DNA from: Ruminococcus sp.
Lineage (GTDB): Bacteria; Bacillota; Clostridia; Oscillospirales; Ruminococcaceae
Direction: 5' to 3'
Length of the DNA: 62,140 bases
Assembly: GCA_017462565.1 (NCBI GenBank)
Contig: JAFTQW010000031.1
Span: forward strand, 1-62,140
The notes below the pieces were generated by a model. It was given only the letters and a program-made list of their open reading frames with translations. It was not told the DNA's origin and did not search any database. The translations under genes and the position numbers were made by a program. Positions 45,357 to 53,827 of the stretch are shown in pieces; positions within the stretch are counted from its first letter, which is position 1; each line of letters begins with the position of its first letter.

Positions 45357-45374
45357 TGGACGAAATTGACGAAA
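45357..45374 (-). repeat. Right inverted repeat of integrase 1
   Basis: TGGACGAAATTGACGAAA is an exact reverse complement of the left copy. A related sequence, GGCGGAATTGACGAAAG, lies at 50654-50670 after integrase 2. Confidence 0.85.
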
Positions 45375-45393
45375 GCATTCTTTCAAACTACAT

Positions 45394-45417
45394 TTATATT
45401 ATACCATAAGTTTTGTA
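45394..45417 (+). repeat. Right copy of the 24-bp direct repeat
   Basis: It is a same-orientation partner of 44051-44074 and lies just before the promoter of the following response regulator. Confidence 0.6.
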
Positions 45418-45426
45418 GTTATTACA

Positions 45427-45456
45427 TTGTAATTTTTTTTTATAATATGGTATAAT
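45427..45456 (+). promoter_or_regulatory. Promoter of the first AgrA-type gene
   Basis: TTGTAA and TATAAT (45451-45456) with an 18-base spacer; a second TATAAT starts at 45441. The ATG follows 20 bases later, after AATGAGGTGA. Confidence 0.55.
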
Positions 45457-45475
45457 TTGAATGAGGTGAAAAGAG

Positions 45476-46204
45476 ATGTTAAGAATAGGAATAGCAGACG
45501 ATGAAAAAGAAGCGATAGAGGAGTTAAGTGGATATGTAAAGGAATTTATGGATAAAAAAGGTATCGACGTGATAATAGACAAATATGAAGACGGAACAAA
45601 GCTTGAAGGCAGATCAGTGTTGTACGATCTTGTGTTTCTTGATATAAGTATGCCTGAGATGAGCGGAATAGAGCTTGCGCAAAAAATCAGATTGACTAAC
45701 AGAAAACTCAAAATAGTATATGTAACAAATTATAAAAACTATCACAGAGCAGCATTCACGGTACACGCATACGGATATTTGGAAAAGCCAATAAGCTTGG
45801 AGAAAGTTAGTGAGATACTTACTGATTTTTTCCAAGAAAAAAGAGATGAGAAGCATTTAGCAATATTGAAACTGACGGATGGTACGAACTATTTTGCAGA
45901 TATTTCGTATATATGCTGCTTTGAATATGATGGAAACAGAAAAGTCAAGGTGCATATGTACAACAAAAAATGCATAAATATTTCAACGACTTTGAAGGCA
46001 TTAGAAAAGGAATACGGTAAATATGGCTTTGTTTCACCGTATCAGTCGTATCTTATAAATCTTGCAAGGGTGGAGCATTTTGATATAAGAAATAAGCTGT
46101 TGGTTTTTGATAATGGAACGAATGTAGAAGTTGCTGAAAAGAAAACAAGAGAAATTCAGGCAATACTGGCTGAATATTTTCATAAAAGACTGGAGGATAA
46201 ATGA
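45476..46204 (+). CDS. LytTR response regulator, AgrA type (system 1)
   Basis: A 242-residue response regulator. The receiver domain has acidic residues in IADDEKEA, phospho-acceptor Asp in LVFLDISMPEMSG (about 58) and Lys in GYLEKPISL. The LytTR DNA-binding domain covers about 135-240 (YICCFEYDGNRKVKVHMYNK, YQSYLINLARVEHF). LytTR proteins bind paired direct repeats two helical turns apart upstream of promoters; a fitting site is at 47531. The next gene is its kinase, starting one base after this stop codon. No agrB or agrD follows this copy, so it may listen to the second system's peptide or another signal. Confidence 0.9.
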   Translation: MLRIGIADDEKEAIEELSGYVKEFMDKKGIDVIIDKYEDGTKLEGRSVLYDLVFLDISMPEMSGIELAQKIRLTNRKLKIVYVTNYKNYHRAAFTVHAYGYLEKPISLEKVSEILTDFFQEKRDEKHLAILKLTDGTNYFADISYICCFEYDGNRKVKVHMYNKKCINISTTLKALEKEYGKYGFVSPYQSYLINLARVEHFDIRNKLLVFDNGTNVEVAEKKTREIQAILAEYFHKRLEDK

Positions 46205-46205
46205 A

Positions 46206-47510
46206 ATGGTATCAATTATAATGAACACAGTGTCGATAATAATACTATTCGTTTTTGCAGATAAAATATATTTACATTATTATCCACAGAAAAAAGAGAA
46301 ATTCAAATATGAAAAATATTTGGTTATGGCAGCCTCGTCGATAATACTTGCAGTGTTTCATGAATATGAGCCGGATATAATAAATTATGTTTTAGTTGTA
46401 GCAGCGATAAATGTATATAATAAGCGGTTTTATAAAACAGAAGGGTATATGTATATTTTATTTAATGTTTCCGCATTATTGTTTATGCTGCTGGCAGAAT
46501 TCGTATCAGTAATAATGATACCGCTTTTTACGCATAAAACAATAAATGAATATCCTGAAGAAGGAAATTTGATGATCAGTTATCTGATAAACTGGTTTAT
46601 AATGTTTGCATTTTATGAACCCGGATATATGTTTCTGAAAAGAAAGAATGAGAAGATGCCGATCATAACTTTACCGGGAATAGCAGCATATATATTACTA
46701 TTCGTATTTGAGATGATAATGATCGGGTACACGACAAAACTTGCATCGGATGAAAAAACAACAACAGTATTGATATTGACATTATGTGGATATACATTCA
46801 TAAATCTGCTTACAGCTTATCTTATATTTAAAACAGCAAAAAACGGTGAAATAAAATATGAAAACGAACTTTTGCAGCAGCAGTCGATGACGCAGATGAC
46901 GCTGTATAGAGATTTGCTTGAAAAATATGAAGAATCGCAAAGGACGGCGCACGATTTCAAAAGGCATCTTGAAATCTTATCGGGACTTATCGGCGACGAG
47001 GACAGGGCAAGGAAATATCTTGAAGAATTTATAGAAAAAACGGAAAAAATGAAGCCGCAGTTCAAGAGCAAAAACGCAATTTTGGACGTAATAATAAATC
47101 ATAAAATACTTCAGGCTGAACGAAAAGAAATAGAATTTACAGTAGATTATACTGATGTAGATATGAGCTTTATATCTGATATGGATGTGACAATAATGCT
47201 TGCAAATGTTCTTGACAATGCATACGAAGCAGTGGAAACGCTTGAAAAGAACCGAAGACAAGTCAGACTTATAATTACAAAAATGTCGGATTTTTTGCTT
47301 ATCAACATTTCAAACAGCTATGATAATGTAGAGCAGAAACCGGATGGAAAATTTGTGACCACAAAGAAGAATCATTCGGGTCTTGGATTGAAAAACGTTC
47401 AAAAAGCCGTTGAAAAATATGACGGGATATACAAGGCGGAGGTAGTCGAAGATAAATTTAAAGTTAAAATTACAATACCAATGGTGATTTCGAAAGAGCG
47501 TTCTGTGTAA
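46206..47510 (+). CDS. AgrC-type sensor histidine kinase (system 1)
   Basis: Start chosen at ATG 46206 (MVSIIMNTVSI), preceded by CTGGAGG within the end of the regulator gene. The 434-residue protein has six to seven membrane spans (about 1-225), a dimerisation helix with the His in TAHDFKRHLEIL (about 262) and a GHKL ATPase domain (VTIMLANVLDNAYEAVETLE, NHSGLGLKNVQKAVEKY). This is the AgrC/HPK10 layout for sensing a small cyclic peptide. The inducing peptide is not encoded next to it. Confidence 0.9.
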   Translation: MVSIIMNTVSIIILFVFADKIYLHYYPQKKEKFKYEKYLVMAASSIILAVFHEYEPDIINYVLVVAAINVYNKRFYKTEGYMYILFNVSALLFMLLAEFVSVIMIPLFTHKTINEYPEEGNLMISYLINWFIMFAFYEPGYMFLKRKNEKMPIITLPGIAAYILLFVFEMIMIGYTTKLASDEKTTTVLILTLCGYTFINLLTAYLIFKTAKNGEIKYENELLQQQSMTQMTLYRDLLEKYEESQRTAHDFKRHLEILSGLIGDEDRARKYLEEFIEKTEKMKPQFKSKNAILDVIINHKILQAERKEIEFTVDYTDVDMSFISDMDVTIMLANVLDNAYEAVETLEKNRRQVRLIITKMSDFLLINISNSYDNVEQKPDGKFVTTKKNHSGLGLKNVQKAVEKYDGIYKAEVVEDKFKVKITIPMVISKERSV

Positions 47511-47526
47511 AAACAGGACGCTTTTT
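47497..47526 (+). terminator. Terminator overlapping the kinase 3' end
   Basis: AGCGTTCTGT and ACAGGACGCT form a 10-bp stem (one G-T pair) followed by TTTTT. The 5' arm is inside the last codons of the kinase gene. Confidence 0.85.
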
Positions 47527-47530
47527 GGCA

Positions 47531-47594
47531 AATAGTGCGCGATATCGGCGATTAGTGCGTAAGTGTTGACATTGCAATTATTATATAGTACAAT
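47531..47594 (+). promoter_or_regulatory. LytTR-type operator and promoter
   Basis: Direct repeats AATAGTGCG (47531) and ATTAGTGCG (47551) lie exactly 20 bp apart and end six bases before TTGACA (47566), which is 17 bases from TACAAT (47589). This is the geometry of AgrA-family activators. The longer string ATAGTGCGCGATAT (47532-47545) recurs with one or two changes at 55545 and 57030 before the bacteriocin genes. Confidence 0.8.
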
Positions 47595-47627
47595 AACGAA
47601 TAATAAAAAGAAACGGAGTTGTCGAAA

Positions 47628-48308
47628 ATGATAAATATAATTTTAGATACATATCTCAGAAAACAAAAGGAAGTAAAAAAATGTTCAAGATTCTTTGTTC
47701 TTTTGGTGGTTATATTATTTAGTATTACAATCGCCTCATTATTTGTTCTTAGTATAAAAGAAGATGCGATTTTGTTCTATGTGCTTGATTTTGCTGCAAT
47801 AATAATATTTTTCATTTGGTGCATATTTGTTCAAAAAAGAGAGATACAAAGATCCGGTGAACGTTTTACAGAGTACAATAAATCATTGGATTTATTAAAT
47901 GATATTTTGGAAAAAGAATTAAAGGATGAAAAAGGAAAAGCAGTTTACTGGAATTCTGGAAAGCAAATAGAATATCTCATACAGGAAGATGAAAGTTGGA
48001 TTGCTTCATTAGGAAACAGTAATCAGAATATTATAAATTACGCAAAAACAATAGTTTTTCCAATTATTGGATTCCTTGTAGGACTAATTGCTAAAAACGA
48101 AAATGCAGATGTACTAATAATCTTAACAACTGTAATTTTAATTTTGGCTGTGTATATTTATGGGTTTGGTAAGATGATTAAGGATTTTATTGATTCTATA
48201 TTTAAGAGCGGTTCACCACGTGAAATGCGGAAATTAGTAAATATGCTTAAGGATCTTCAGGCACGGACTTATAAGGAAAAAAATAGATCATGTATTGATA
48301 AAAAATGA
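47628..48308 (+). CDS. Four-span membrane protein of unknown function, AgrA-site controlled
   Basis: Start chosen at ATG 47628 (MINIILDTYLRKQKEV), nine bases after GGAG; the in-frame TTG at 47619 overlaps that site. The 226-residue protein has two hydrophobic pairs (about 22-65 and 135-175) separated by a charged helical region (ERFTEYNKSLDLLNDILEKE), and a basic C-terminal tail. No family recognised. It follows a textbook LytTR operator-promoter, so it is a likely target of the regulator upstream, perhaps immunity or signal-related. Confidence 0.65.
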   Translation: MINIILDTYLRKQKEVKKCSRFFVLLVVILFSITIASLFVLSIKEDAILFYVLDFAAIIIFFIWCIFVQKREIQRSGERFTEYNKSLDLLNDILEKELKDEKGKAVYWNSGKQIEYLIQEDESWIASLGNSNQNIINYAKTIVFPIIGFLVGLIAKNENADVLIILTTVILILAVYIYGFGKMIKDFIDSIFKSGSPREMRKLVNMLKDLQARTYKEKNRSCIDKK

Positions 48309-48384
48309 GTTGATGATTGTATGTGTGAAGACTTTAAAATCAATATTTATCGATTTTTAATCTGAATTCATGGAAAATAAGCAC

Positions 48385-48547
48385 TATCCACAACTTAAGG
48401 AAATCTCAAAAATAGATGATTTTGCATAGCTGTGATATATCTGACATTAAGTTATTTGATATATTTTAGCGTTTATGTTAATACCCTTATAATAACGTAA
48501 GTGGCTTAAAATCAACTTATATCTATTAATGGCTTAAGTTGTGGATA
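48385..48547. repeat. 163-bp unit with perfect 15-bp inverted ends
   Basis: TATCCACAACTTAAG (48385-48399) and its exact reverse complement (48533-48547) enclose an AT-rich stretch with no gene. The right end lies 42 bases before the ATG of the fusion gene, so it may act as a promoter-bearing or regulatory unit. Outside sequences show no clear target duplication. Confidence 0.6.
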
Positions 48548-48588
48548 CTTGGGAAATAAGTAAAAAATAATTATTACGAGGTGCAAAA

Positions 48589-50571
48589 ATGGAAAACAAT
48601 AGACTCAAAAAGATATTTTTTGTAGGTGTGACTGATAAAGAGGGTACAAATAACAGAAAATATTCTAATTTAGTATATTCTGTTTGCAAAACAATTATGA
48701 TTAATAATACTGATATAACTTCTTTATTTGATATATCAAGTTTTCTTAGACATGATATGATACCTGCATCTAATTTGTATGAAAGCATCTATCATTGCTT
48801 TGTTACCTATGATGCGTTTGTTGTTCTAATTGATGATAATTTGGGAAAATATAATCCTAATGTTTGGTTTGAGTTAGGAATTATTTCTACATTAGATAAA
48901 CCAGTTTTACTTATAGGTAAAAAGAATACAGTAATTCCTTTTCATGCAAACGAACTAAATGTGATTGGATTTCCAGATGAAGTTTTAGGCTTACTTAAAG
49001 ATAAAGATATTAGTAATTATTGTGGAAGAAATGAGAGTATTCCAAATTTAATCGAACACTTAAAAAAGAATCCGCTTTTGTTTAAAGAGTTATCCACTAC
49101 TTTTTTAGATAGAATGAAATATCTATTAAAACATGGTAGTCCATTTAACTATATTATAAATGGTGCACAAATACGAGACTTTGGATATTCAAATCTTACA
49201 AGATTGTTTAAAGAGTCTGGAATAATACGACTTATTCAGAATCCTGATGTTCATGCAGAATATATTGCAGGGGAGAAAAATGCTTTTGATGAATTAACGA
49301 TTGAAGTGAACAATGCTGTTGAATCTATAAGAACTACACGTTTTGGCGATCAATCGATTGTTATCCGAAGACCAGACGAGTATAAAGAAATTACAACAGC
49401 TCACGATAATTTTATGAATGCTTTGTATAAAGCAGAAAGTAGGGTTAGTAAGTTTGATAGGATTATATGCAATAATAATCCTTATAAATGGTATGATATA
49501 ACTGAAGTTTTAAAACAGCCTTCCAAAAATGTCAATGTTTATATACGAAAATATAATTACAATATTAATTTTGAACTTGTTGTTATCGATGAATATGCAA
49601 GAACACTTTCCGAGGTCAAGGAAAAGATGGCGGAGGTATACTCTATCAAGCAGAACAGTAATGTTTCCGCAATCAAACTTACCGTACAAATAGCTGCGCA
49701 GCAGTGGCTTTCCTCGGCAAAACTGCGTGTTAAAGAATCAAGCTACGCCAATTATGAGAACATCATTTCAAAACATATTCTACCGATTTTGGGTGGAGAG
49801 TTTATGTTAAATCTGACTACAAGCAAGCTTAACGATTTCATCCATCACAAGTTAAATAACGGCAGGCTTAACGGAAAAGGCGGTCTGTCTGCAAAGTCTG
49901 TGCGTGATATTATGACTGTTTACCGCAGCATTGAATCTTATGCGGTGAGAGAATATGGTATTAAAGAAACACATTTCACTATGCCTAAAACCGAGAAAAA
50001 ACAGACCGACGTTCTGAATGCTTTTGAAAGAAAAAGACTTGAATCTTATCTTATGCATAATCAAAATAATACAAACATTTCCGTGCTGCTTTGCCTTTTC
50101 ACCGGAATTCGTGTAGGTGAATTATGCGGTTTAAAGTGGAGCAATATTGATTTTGAGAATGGAACTGTCCAGAGAATTAACAAGCATGGAAAATCTGAGA
50201 TTGCTATAGGTTCTCCGAAAAGCAAAAGCTCTGTTCGCATTGTACCTGTTCCCGACTTTTTGCTTGCAATTTTAAAAACAAAAAGAAAAGGCGACGATTT
50301 TTTCATTATCACCGGAACAAGCAAGCCGACTGAGCCAAGAACCATGCAGAATCGTTTTAAGTCAATTCTTAAAGTCTGCGGTATTCGGAATGTTAATTTT
50401 CATCTGCTCAGGCACACTTATGCAACTATTTGCATTGAAAATGGATTTGATCCGAAAACATTAAGCGAGCTGCTCGGTCATGCAGATGCAAGCATTACCC
50501 TAAATCGTTACGTACATTCTTCAATGCAGATGAAGAAGAAATATGTAAGCCGTTTAAGACTTACCGCTTAA
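48589..50571 (+). CDS. TIR/deoxyribosyltransferase-like domain fused to tyrosine integrase 2
   Basis: A continuous 660-codon frame with two unrelated halves. Residues 1-135 form a nucleotide-binding fold of the TIR/nucleoside-deoxyribosyltransferase kind (KKIFFVGVTDKEG; YDAFVVLIDDNLGKYNPNVW; FELGIISTLDKPVLLIGK). Residues 140-335 are unrecognised alpha/beta sequence ending NFELVVIDE. From residue 336 (YARTLSEVKEKM) to the end the protein matches integrase 1 nearly throughout, with Arg in TGIRVGELCG, HLLRHTYAT, LLGHAD and Tyr in NRYVHSS intact; only integrase 1's first 35 residues are missing. A short gap occurs after residue 525. It is probably a chimera from recombination inside an integrase gene. 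Whether it is made and active is unknown. Confidence 0.85.
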   Translation: MENNRLKKIFFVGVTDKEGTNNRKYSNLVYSVCKTIMINNTDITSLFDISSFLRHDMIPASNLYESIYHCFVTYDAFVVLIDDNLGKYNPNVWFELGIISTLDKPVLLIGKKNTVIPFHANELNVIGFPDEVLGLLKDKDISNYCGRNESIPNLIEHLKKNPLLFKELSTTFLDRMKYLLKHGSPFNYIINGAQIRDFGYSNLTRLFKESGIIRLIQNPDVHAEYIAGEKNAFDELTIEVNNAVESIRTTRFGDQSIVIRRPDEYKEITTAHDNFMNALYKAESRVSKFDRIICNNNPYKWYDITEVLKQPSKNVNVYIRKYNYNINFELVVIDEYARTLSEVKEKMAEVYSIKQNSNVSAIKLTVQIAAQQWLSSAKLRVKESSYANYENIISKHILPILGGEFMLNLTTSKLNDFIHHKLNNGRLNGKGGLSAKSVRDIMTVYRSIESYAVREYGIKETHFTMPKTEKKQTDVLNAFERKRLESYLMHNQNNTNISVLLCLFTGIRVGELCGLKWSNIDFENGTVQRINKHGKSEIAIGSPKSKSSVRIVPVPDFLLAILKTKRKGDDFFIITGTSKPTEPRTMQNRFKSILKVCGIRNVNFHLLRHTYATICIENGFDPKTLSELLGHADASITLNRYVHSSMQMKKKYVSRLRLTA

Positions 50572-50819
50572 TCTTTCAGCCGTCAGAAAATTGTAGCTAA
50601 GCTTGTTTAAATCACCGATTCTTCGATATTTATAGCTTATTTTTTACTAATTGGCGGAATTGACGAAAGTATTCTTTTAAAAATATTATATGCATTTAAC
50701 AAGATTTTATTTTTCATCTTGAATGGTTTTTATATAACCTTGAAAGGACAGTCGTTGTATTGAAATTCTTATTAAAATGTGTTACAATTATGATATCAAA
50801 ATTAAGTGGGAGTGACAAT
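50572..50819 (+). other. Non-coding flank of integrase 2 and leader of the agr operon
   Basis: It begins with TTTCAGCCGTCAG, also found directly after integrase 1. About 70 bases later it has GGCGGAATTGACGAAAG followed by ATTCTTTT, again as after integrase 1. The remainder is AT-rich; possible promoter boxes before 50820 are weak. Confidence 0.6.
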
Positions 50820-51566
50820 ATGCTTTTAAATATTGCGGTATGTGATGATGAAATATCAGAGATAAAAAAAATAGAGGATTATTTAGTTACATTCTCAGTT
50901 CAAAGCGGAATTGAATTTAATATTGATAAATTTTCAGATGGAAACAAACTACTAAATGCATATAATGGAAATTCATCTAAATATGATGCAATTTTCTTAG
51001 ATGTGGAAATGCCAAAAATCAGTGGTATGAAATTAGCAGAAAAAATACGTCAGATACCGGATCGAAATGTTTTGATAATTTTTATCACAAGCTATCCGGA
51101 ATATATGCAGGACAGTTTTGATGTGCAGGCATATCAGTATTTAACTAAGCCGTTAACGTATACGCTGTTTGAAGAGAAAATGAAAAGACTTATAGGATAC
51201 CTCTCGGAACTTCAGACAAATATCACTGTGATAAGTTTAAAAAAAGGCGAAATTGTTTTGCATTTGGAGGATATTATTTGTTTTGAAACTATTAAAAGTC
51301 TCACTACAAAATCTGACTTGTTAGTAACTACAATAAACGAAGAATTTATGATAAAGGGAAAAATTGCTGAAATGGAACAACAATTGAAAGAACAATATTT
51401 TATAAGCGTACACAGATCAGTATTGGTCAATATGAAATATATAAAAAGATTCAACTCAAATATGGTAGAACTCACAAACGGAAAAGTAGTAGAAGCAAGC
51501 CGCCGAAAATTGTCTGAAATTAAAGAAGCTTTTTCAAAATATATGATTGTGAGGTATAAAAAATAA
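50820..51566 (+). CDS. agrA: AgrA-type LytTR response regulator (system 2)
   Basis: Start chosen at ATG 50820 (MLLNIAVCDDEISEI) after AGTGGGAGTG; an in-frame TTG at 50760 would add an unlikely basic leader. The 248-residue protein has a receiver domain with VCDDE, Asp in AIFLDVEMPKISG (about 60) and Lys in YLTKPLT, and a LytTR domain (about 140-245; SVHRSVLVNMKYIKRFNSN, EASRRKLSEIKEAF). It is followed by agrC (TAATG overlap), agrB and agrD, giving a complete quorum-sensing set. Likely targets are the two repeated promoters before the bacteriocin genes. Confidence 0.92.
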   Translation: MLLNIAVCDDEISEIKKIEDYLVTFSVQSGIEFNIDKFSDGNKLLNAYNGNSSKYDAIFLDVEMPKISGMKLAEKIRQIPDRNVLIIFITSYPEYMQDSFDVQAYQYLTKPLTYTLFEEKMKRLIGYLSELQTNITVISLKKGEIVLHLEDIICFETIKSLTTKSDLLVTTINEEFMIKGKIAEMEQQLKEQYFISVHRSVLVNMKYIKRFNSNMVELTNGKVVEASRRKLSEIKEAFSKYMIVRYKK

Positions 51567-52876
51567 TGAGTGAGTCTACACAATTAATTTTTACTATAGC
51601 AGCTTCTGTTTTTGATATGATTATTACTATGATATACTTAGAAATAGTTTTCAAAAACAGAAAAAATTGGGTATCAATACCAGTATATTACTTATTTTAT
51701 ATAGGCATAAGCACGGTAATCTGGTTTGCAAGGATTCCAAATTCGACTTGGCTTGGCAATATATTAATATCGCTTTTGCAAATTTTGATATTTACTATTT
51801 TATACGAATCTAAATTAATAGCAAAGTTGTTTGCAAGTATATCGTTAATGGTATTTTCAATGATTTCTGAAGTGGCTGCAAACAGTATATTAATGGGAAT
51901 AAAATCAATTTCTAAATCAGAAACATTTGAAGGCGATATGTATTTATATACAGTTATGTTATCAAAACTTATCAAATTTATAATGGTTTTAGTTGTATTG
52001 TTAATTTTAAAAAGAAATGCAGTACGAGCTGATTTTAAAAATTATCTATGCATGATAATTGTGCCTCTGTTAAGCATATTTATCATAATAGCAATTACAA
52101 TTGAATCAAAAGGAACAATTGTTAATGCCGGATTTACAACTAATACTGCAATATTAGGAATACTTGTGATAAATTTCATTGTGTACTATCTATTGAATAA
52201 TATAATACAAGCTAATGAAATTAAGCAGATTCAAGCAAGAATGGAAACGCAGTTTATGTTTCAAGAGAAGAAATACGAACAAACATCTATGTCGTTTAAA
52301 AGCATCAGTGGAATTTTACATGATACCAACAAACATCTTGTTTATCTCAGAGAGTGTGTTATACAGAAAGACTATAATGAAGCTATAGAATATATAGATA
52401 AGGCTATCAATAATCTTGGTGATTCTTATAAGCGAATTAATACGGGATATCTTGTTATTGATGCTCTTGTAAGTAATGCGTATAATAACGCAGAAATAAA
52501 AAATATAAAATTCAAAACCGATATAAAAATTGATAAAAGTAAAATAAATATAGAGCGTTATGATTTAAGCGTTGTCTTAGGAAATTTGCTTGATAATGCT
52601 ATTGAAGCCTGCATAAAAATAAGTAATATAGATGATAGATTTATAAGGGTCAATATTTTTACAAACGAAACTGCTCTTATAATAAATATTTTGAATTCCG
52701 CTGTTGGAAACAACTTATTCACGAAACTTAAAAGTGATAAATCAAATAAAATTATGCATGGATATGGATTGAGCAATGTCAATCTTATAGCTGAAAAGTA
52801 TGGCGGCAGTTTTATTACCGAGAGAAAAGAATCCAAATTTGAAGCAACAATAGTGCTTCCTTTTGTTAATGAATAA
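51566..52876 (+). CDS. agrC: AgrC-type sensor histidine kinase (system 2)
   Basis: A 436-residue membrane kinase whose ATG overlaps the agrA stop. Six to seven spans (about 5-215) precede a dimerisation helix with the His in ISGILHDTNKHLVYLREC (about 254). The GHKL ATPase domain has VVLGNLLDNAIEACIKIS and HGYGLSNVNLIAEKYGG. It should bind the cyclic peptide made from agrD outside the cell and phosphorylate AgrA. Confidence 0.92.
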   Translation: MSESTQLIFTIAASVFDMIITMIYLEIVFKNRKNWVSIPVYYLFYIGISTVIWFARIPNSTWLGNILISLLQILIFTILYESKLIAKLFASISLMVFSMISEVAANSILMGIKSISKSETFEGDMYLYTVMLSKLIKFIMVLVVLLILKRNAVRADFKNYLCMIIVPLLSIFIIIAITIESKGTIVNAGFTTNTAILGILVINFIVYYLLNNIIQANEIKQIQARMETQFMFQEKKYEQTSMSFKSISGILHDTNKHLVYLRECVIQKDYNEAIEYIDKAINNLGDSYKRINTGYLVIDALVSNAYNNAEIKNIKFKTDIKIDKSKINIERYDLSVVLGNLLDNAIEACIKISNIDDRFIRVNIFTNETALIINILNSAVGNNLFTKLKSDKSNKIMHGYGLSNVNLIAEKYGGSFITERKESKFEATIVLPFVNE

Positions 52877-52937
52877 CCATTCAAGGTTTTAAATCAACCT
52901 CTTGGAAATATTTCAATAAAAAAACATAAAATGAATG

Positions 52938-52979
52938 ATACCATTGTTTTATACAAAATTATGAAACGGTGGTATTTTT
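52938..52979 (+). promoter_or_regulatory. Attenuator-like hairpin over the agrB ribosome site
   Basis: ATACCATTGTTT and AAACGGTGGTAT form a 12-bp stem with two G-T pairs, followed by TTTTT and then the agrB ATG. The only Shine-Dalgarno-like sequence, GGTGG, lies in the 3' arm. The structure can therefore stop transcription, hide the ribosome site, or both. Confidence 0.7.
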
Positions 52980-53582
52980 ATGTTCAGTTATATAAGCAAT
53001 AATTTGATTGACGTTTTAATAAAGAATAATAAGATAGATGATTGTGAAAGAGATATATATTTTTACTGCATAAAAGCTACAATTGAAATGTTATTCAATA
53101 TCATAATTACTTTAATAATAGGCATAATATGGTGCAAGCCGATTGAAACAGTAATTTTCTTATGTTTGATTATTCCACTAAGAAGTATATCCGGGGGATA
53201 TCATGCTGAAAAAAGTATTACTTGCTTTTTTCTTTCCATTGGAATATATCTATTAACGTTAGAAATTAGTTCTATTTTGACATTATCGTCATCTAAAGCT
53301 TCTATAATGTACATTATTTTAACAACATTAGTCGGATTATTAACTCCAGTAGACAGCATTCATAAAAGATTAGAAAAGCAAGAAAAAGATAAACAGCGCA
53401 AAAATTTTAGAGTACTAATTTTTATTGTTTCACTTATTTTTATTATACTTATATTGTTAAAATGCACAAAATATAGCAATATAGTATTGTCAGTTCTGTT
53501 TGTTATCTTTATACTGCAAATTACTGGAATAATTAAAGACAAATTAATCTACCGTTTAGGGACAAAAAGCGACCATTCATAA
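52980..53582 (+). CDS. agrB: AgrB-type signal-peptide-processing protease
   Basis: A 200-residue membrane endopeptidase that trims AgrD and closes its thiolactone ring. The catalytic His is in RSISGGYHAEKS (about 77) and the Cys in ITCFFLSIG (about 84), spaced as in AgrB. Four to six membrane spans cover the rest, with a basic loop KRLEKQEKDKQRKNFR (about 130-145). agrD follows after 80 bases. Confidence 0.92.
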   Translation: MFSYISNNLIDVLIKNNKIDDCERDIYFYCIKATIEMLFNIIITLIIGIIWCKPIETVIFLCLIIPLRSISGGYHAEKSITCFFLSIGIYLLTLEISSILTLSSSKASIMYIILTTLVGLLTPVDSIHKRLEKQEKDKQRKNFRVLIFIVSLIFIILILLKCTKYSNIVLSVLFVIFILQITGIIKDKLIYRLGTKSDHS

Positions 53583-53662
53583 CAACAAATCACATAAGTT
53601 CTGATATTATGATATAATTAATTCTGTTATAATATAAAAACAAAATTCAGGAGGAATTAATT

Positions 53663-53827
53663 ATGAAGAAGATTAGAGAATTTGCCCTCAAGTTTGGCAG
53701 TATGTTTGCAGCCTTTACGGTAGTATGTTCATTCTGGTTTTCAAATAAAACATGTTTTTTCATTTGCCATCAACCAGAAGAACCCAAAAATTTACGTAAT
53801 TTTTTAAAAGAAAAGAGGAATACATAA
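53663..53827 (+). CDS. agrD: AgrD-type cyclic autoinducer precursor
   Basis: A 54-residue peptide starting eight bases after a perfect AGGAGG. It has the AgrD plan: an amphipathic N-terminal helix (MKKIREFALKFGSMFAAFTV), a short middle with two cysteines (SNKTCFFICHQ), and the acidic, proline-containing recognition tail QPEEPKNLRNFLKE needed by AgrB. The ring would form from Cys31 or Cys35; Cys31 with a C-terminal residue near Cys35 or His36 gives a normal 5-6 residue macrocycle. It sits directly after agrB, which supports the assignment strongly. Confidence 0.9.
   Translation: MKKIREFALKFGSMFAAFTVVCSFWFSNKTCFFICHQPEEPKNLRNFLKEKRNT

Noticed and set aside
44177-50571. Prophage or conjugative element covering the two integrases
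   Set aside because: No capsid, tail, portal, type IV secretion or replication genes lie between them; only regulators and membrane proteins are present.
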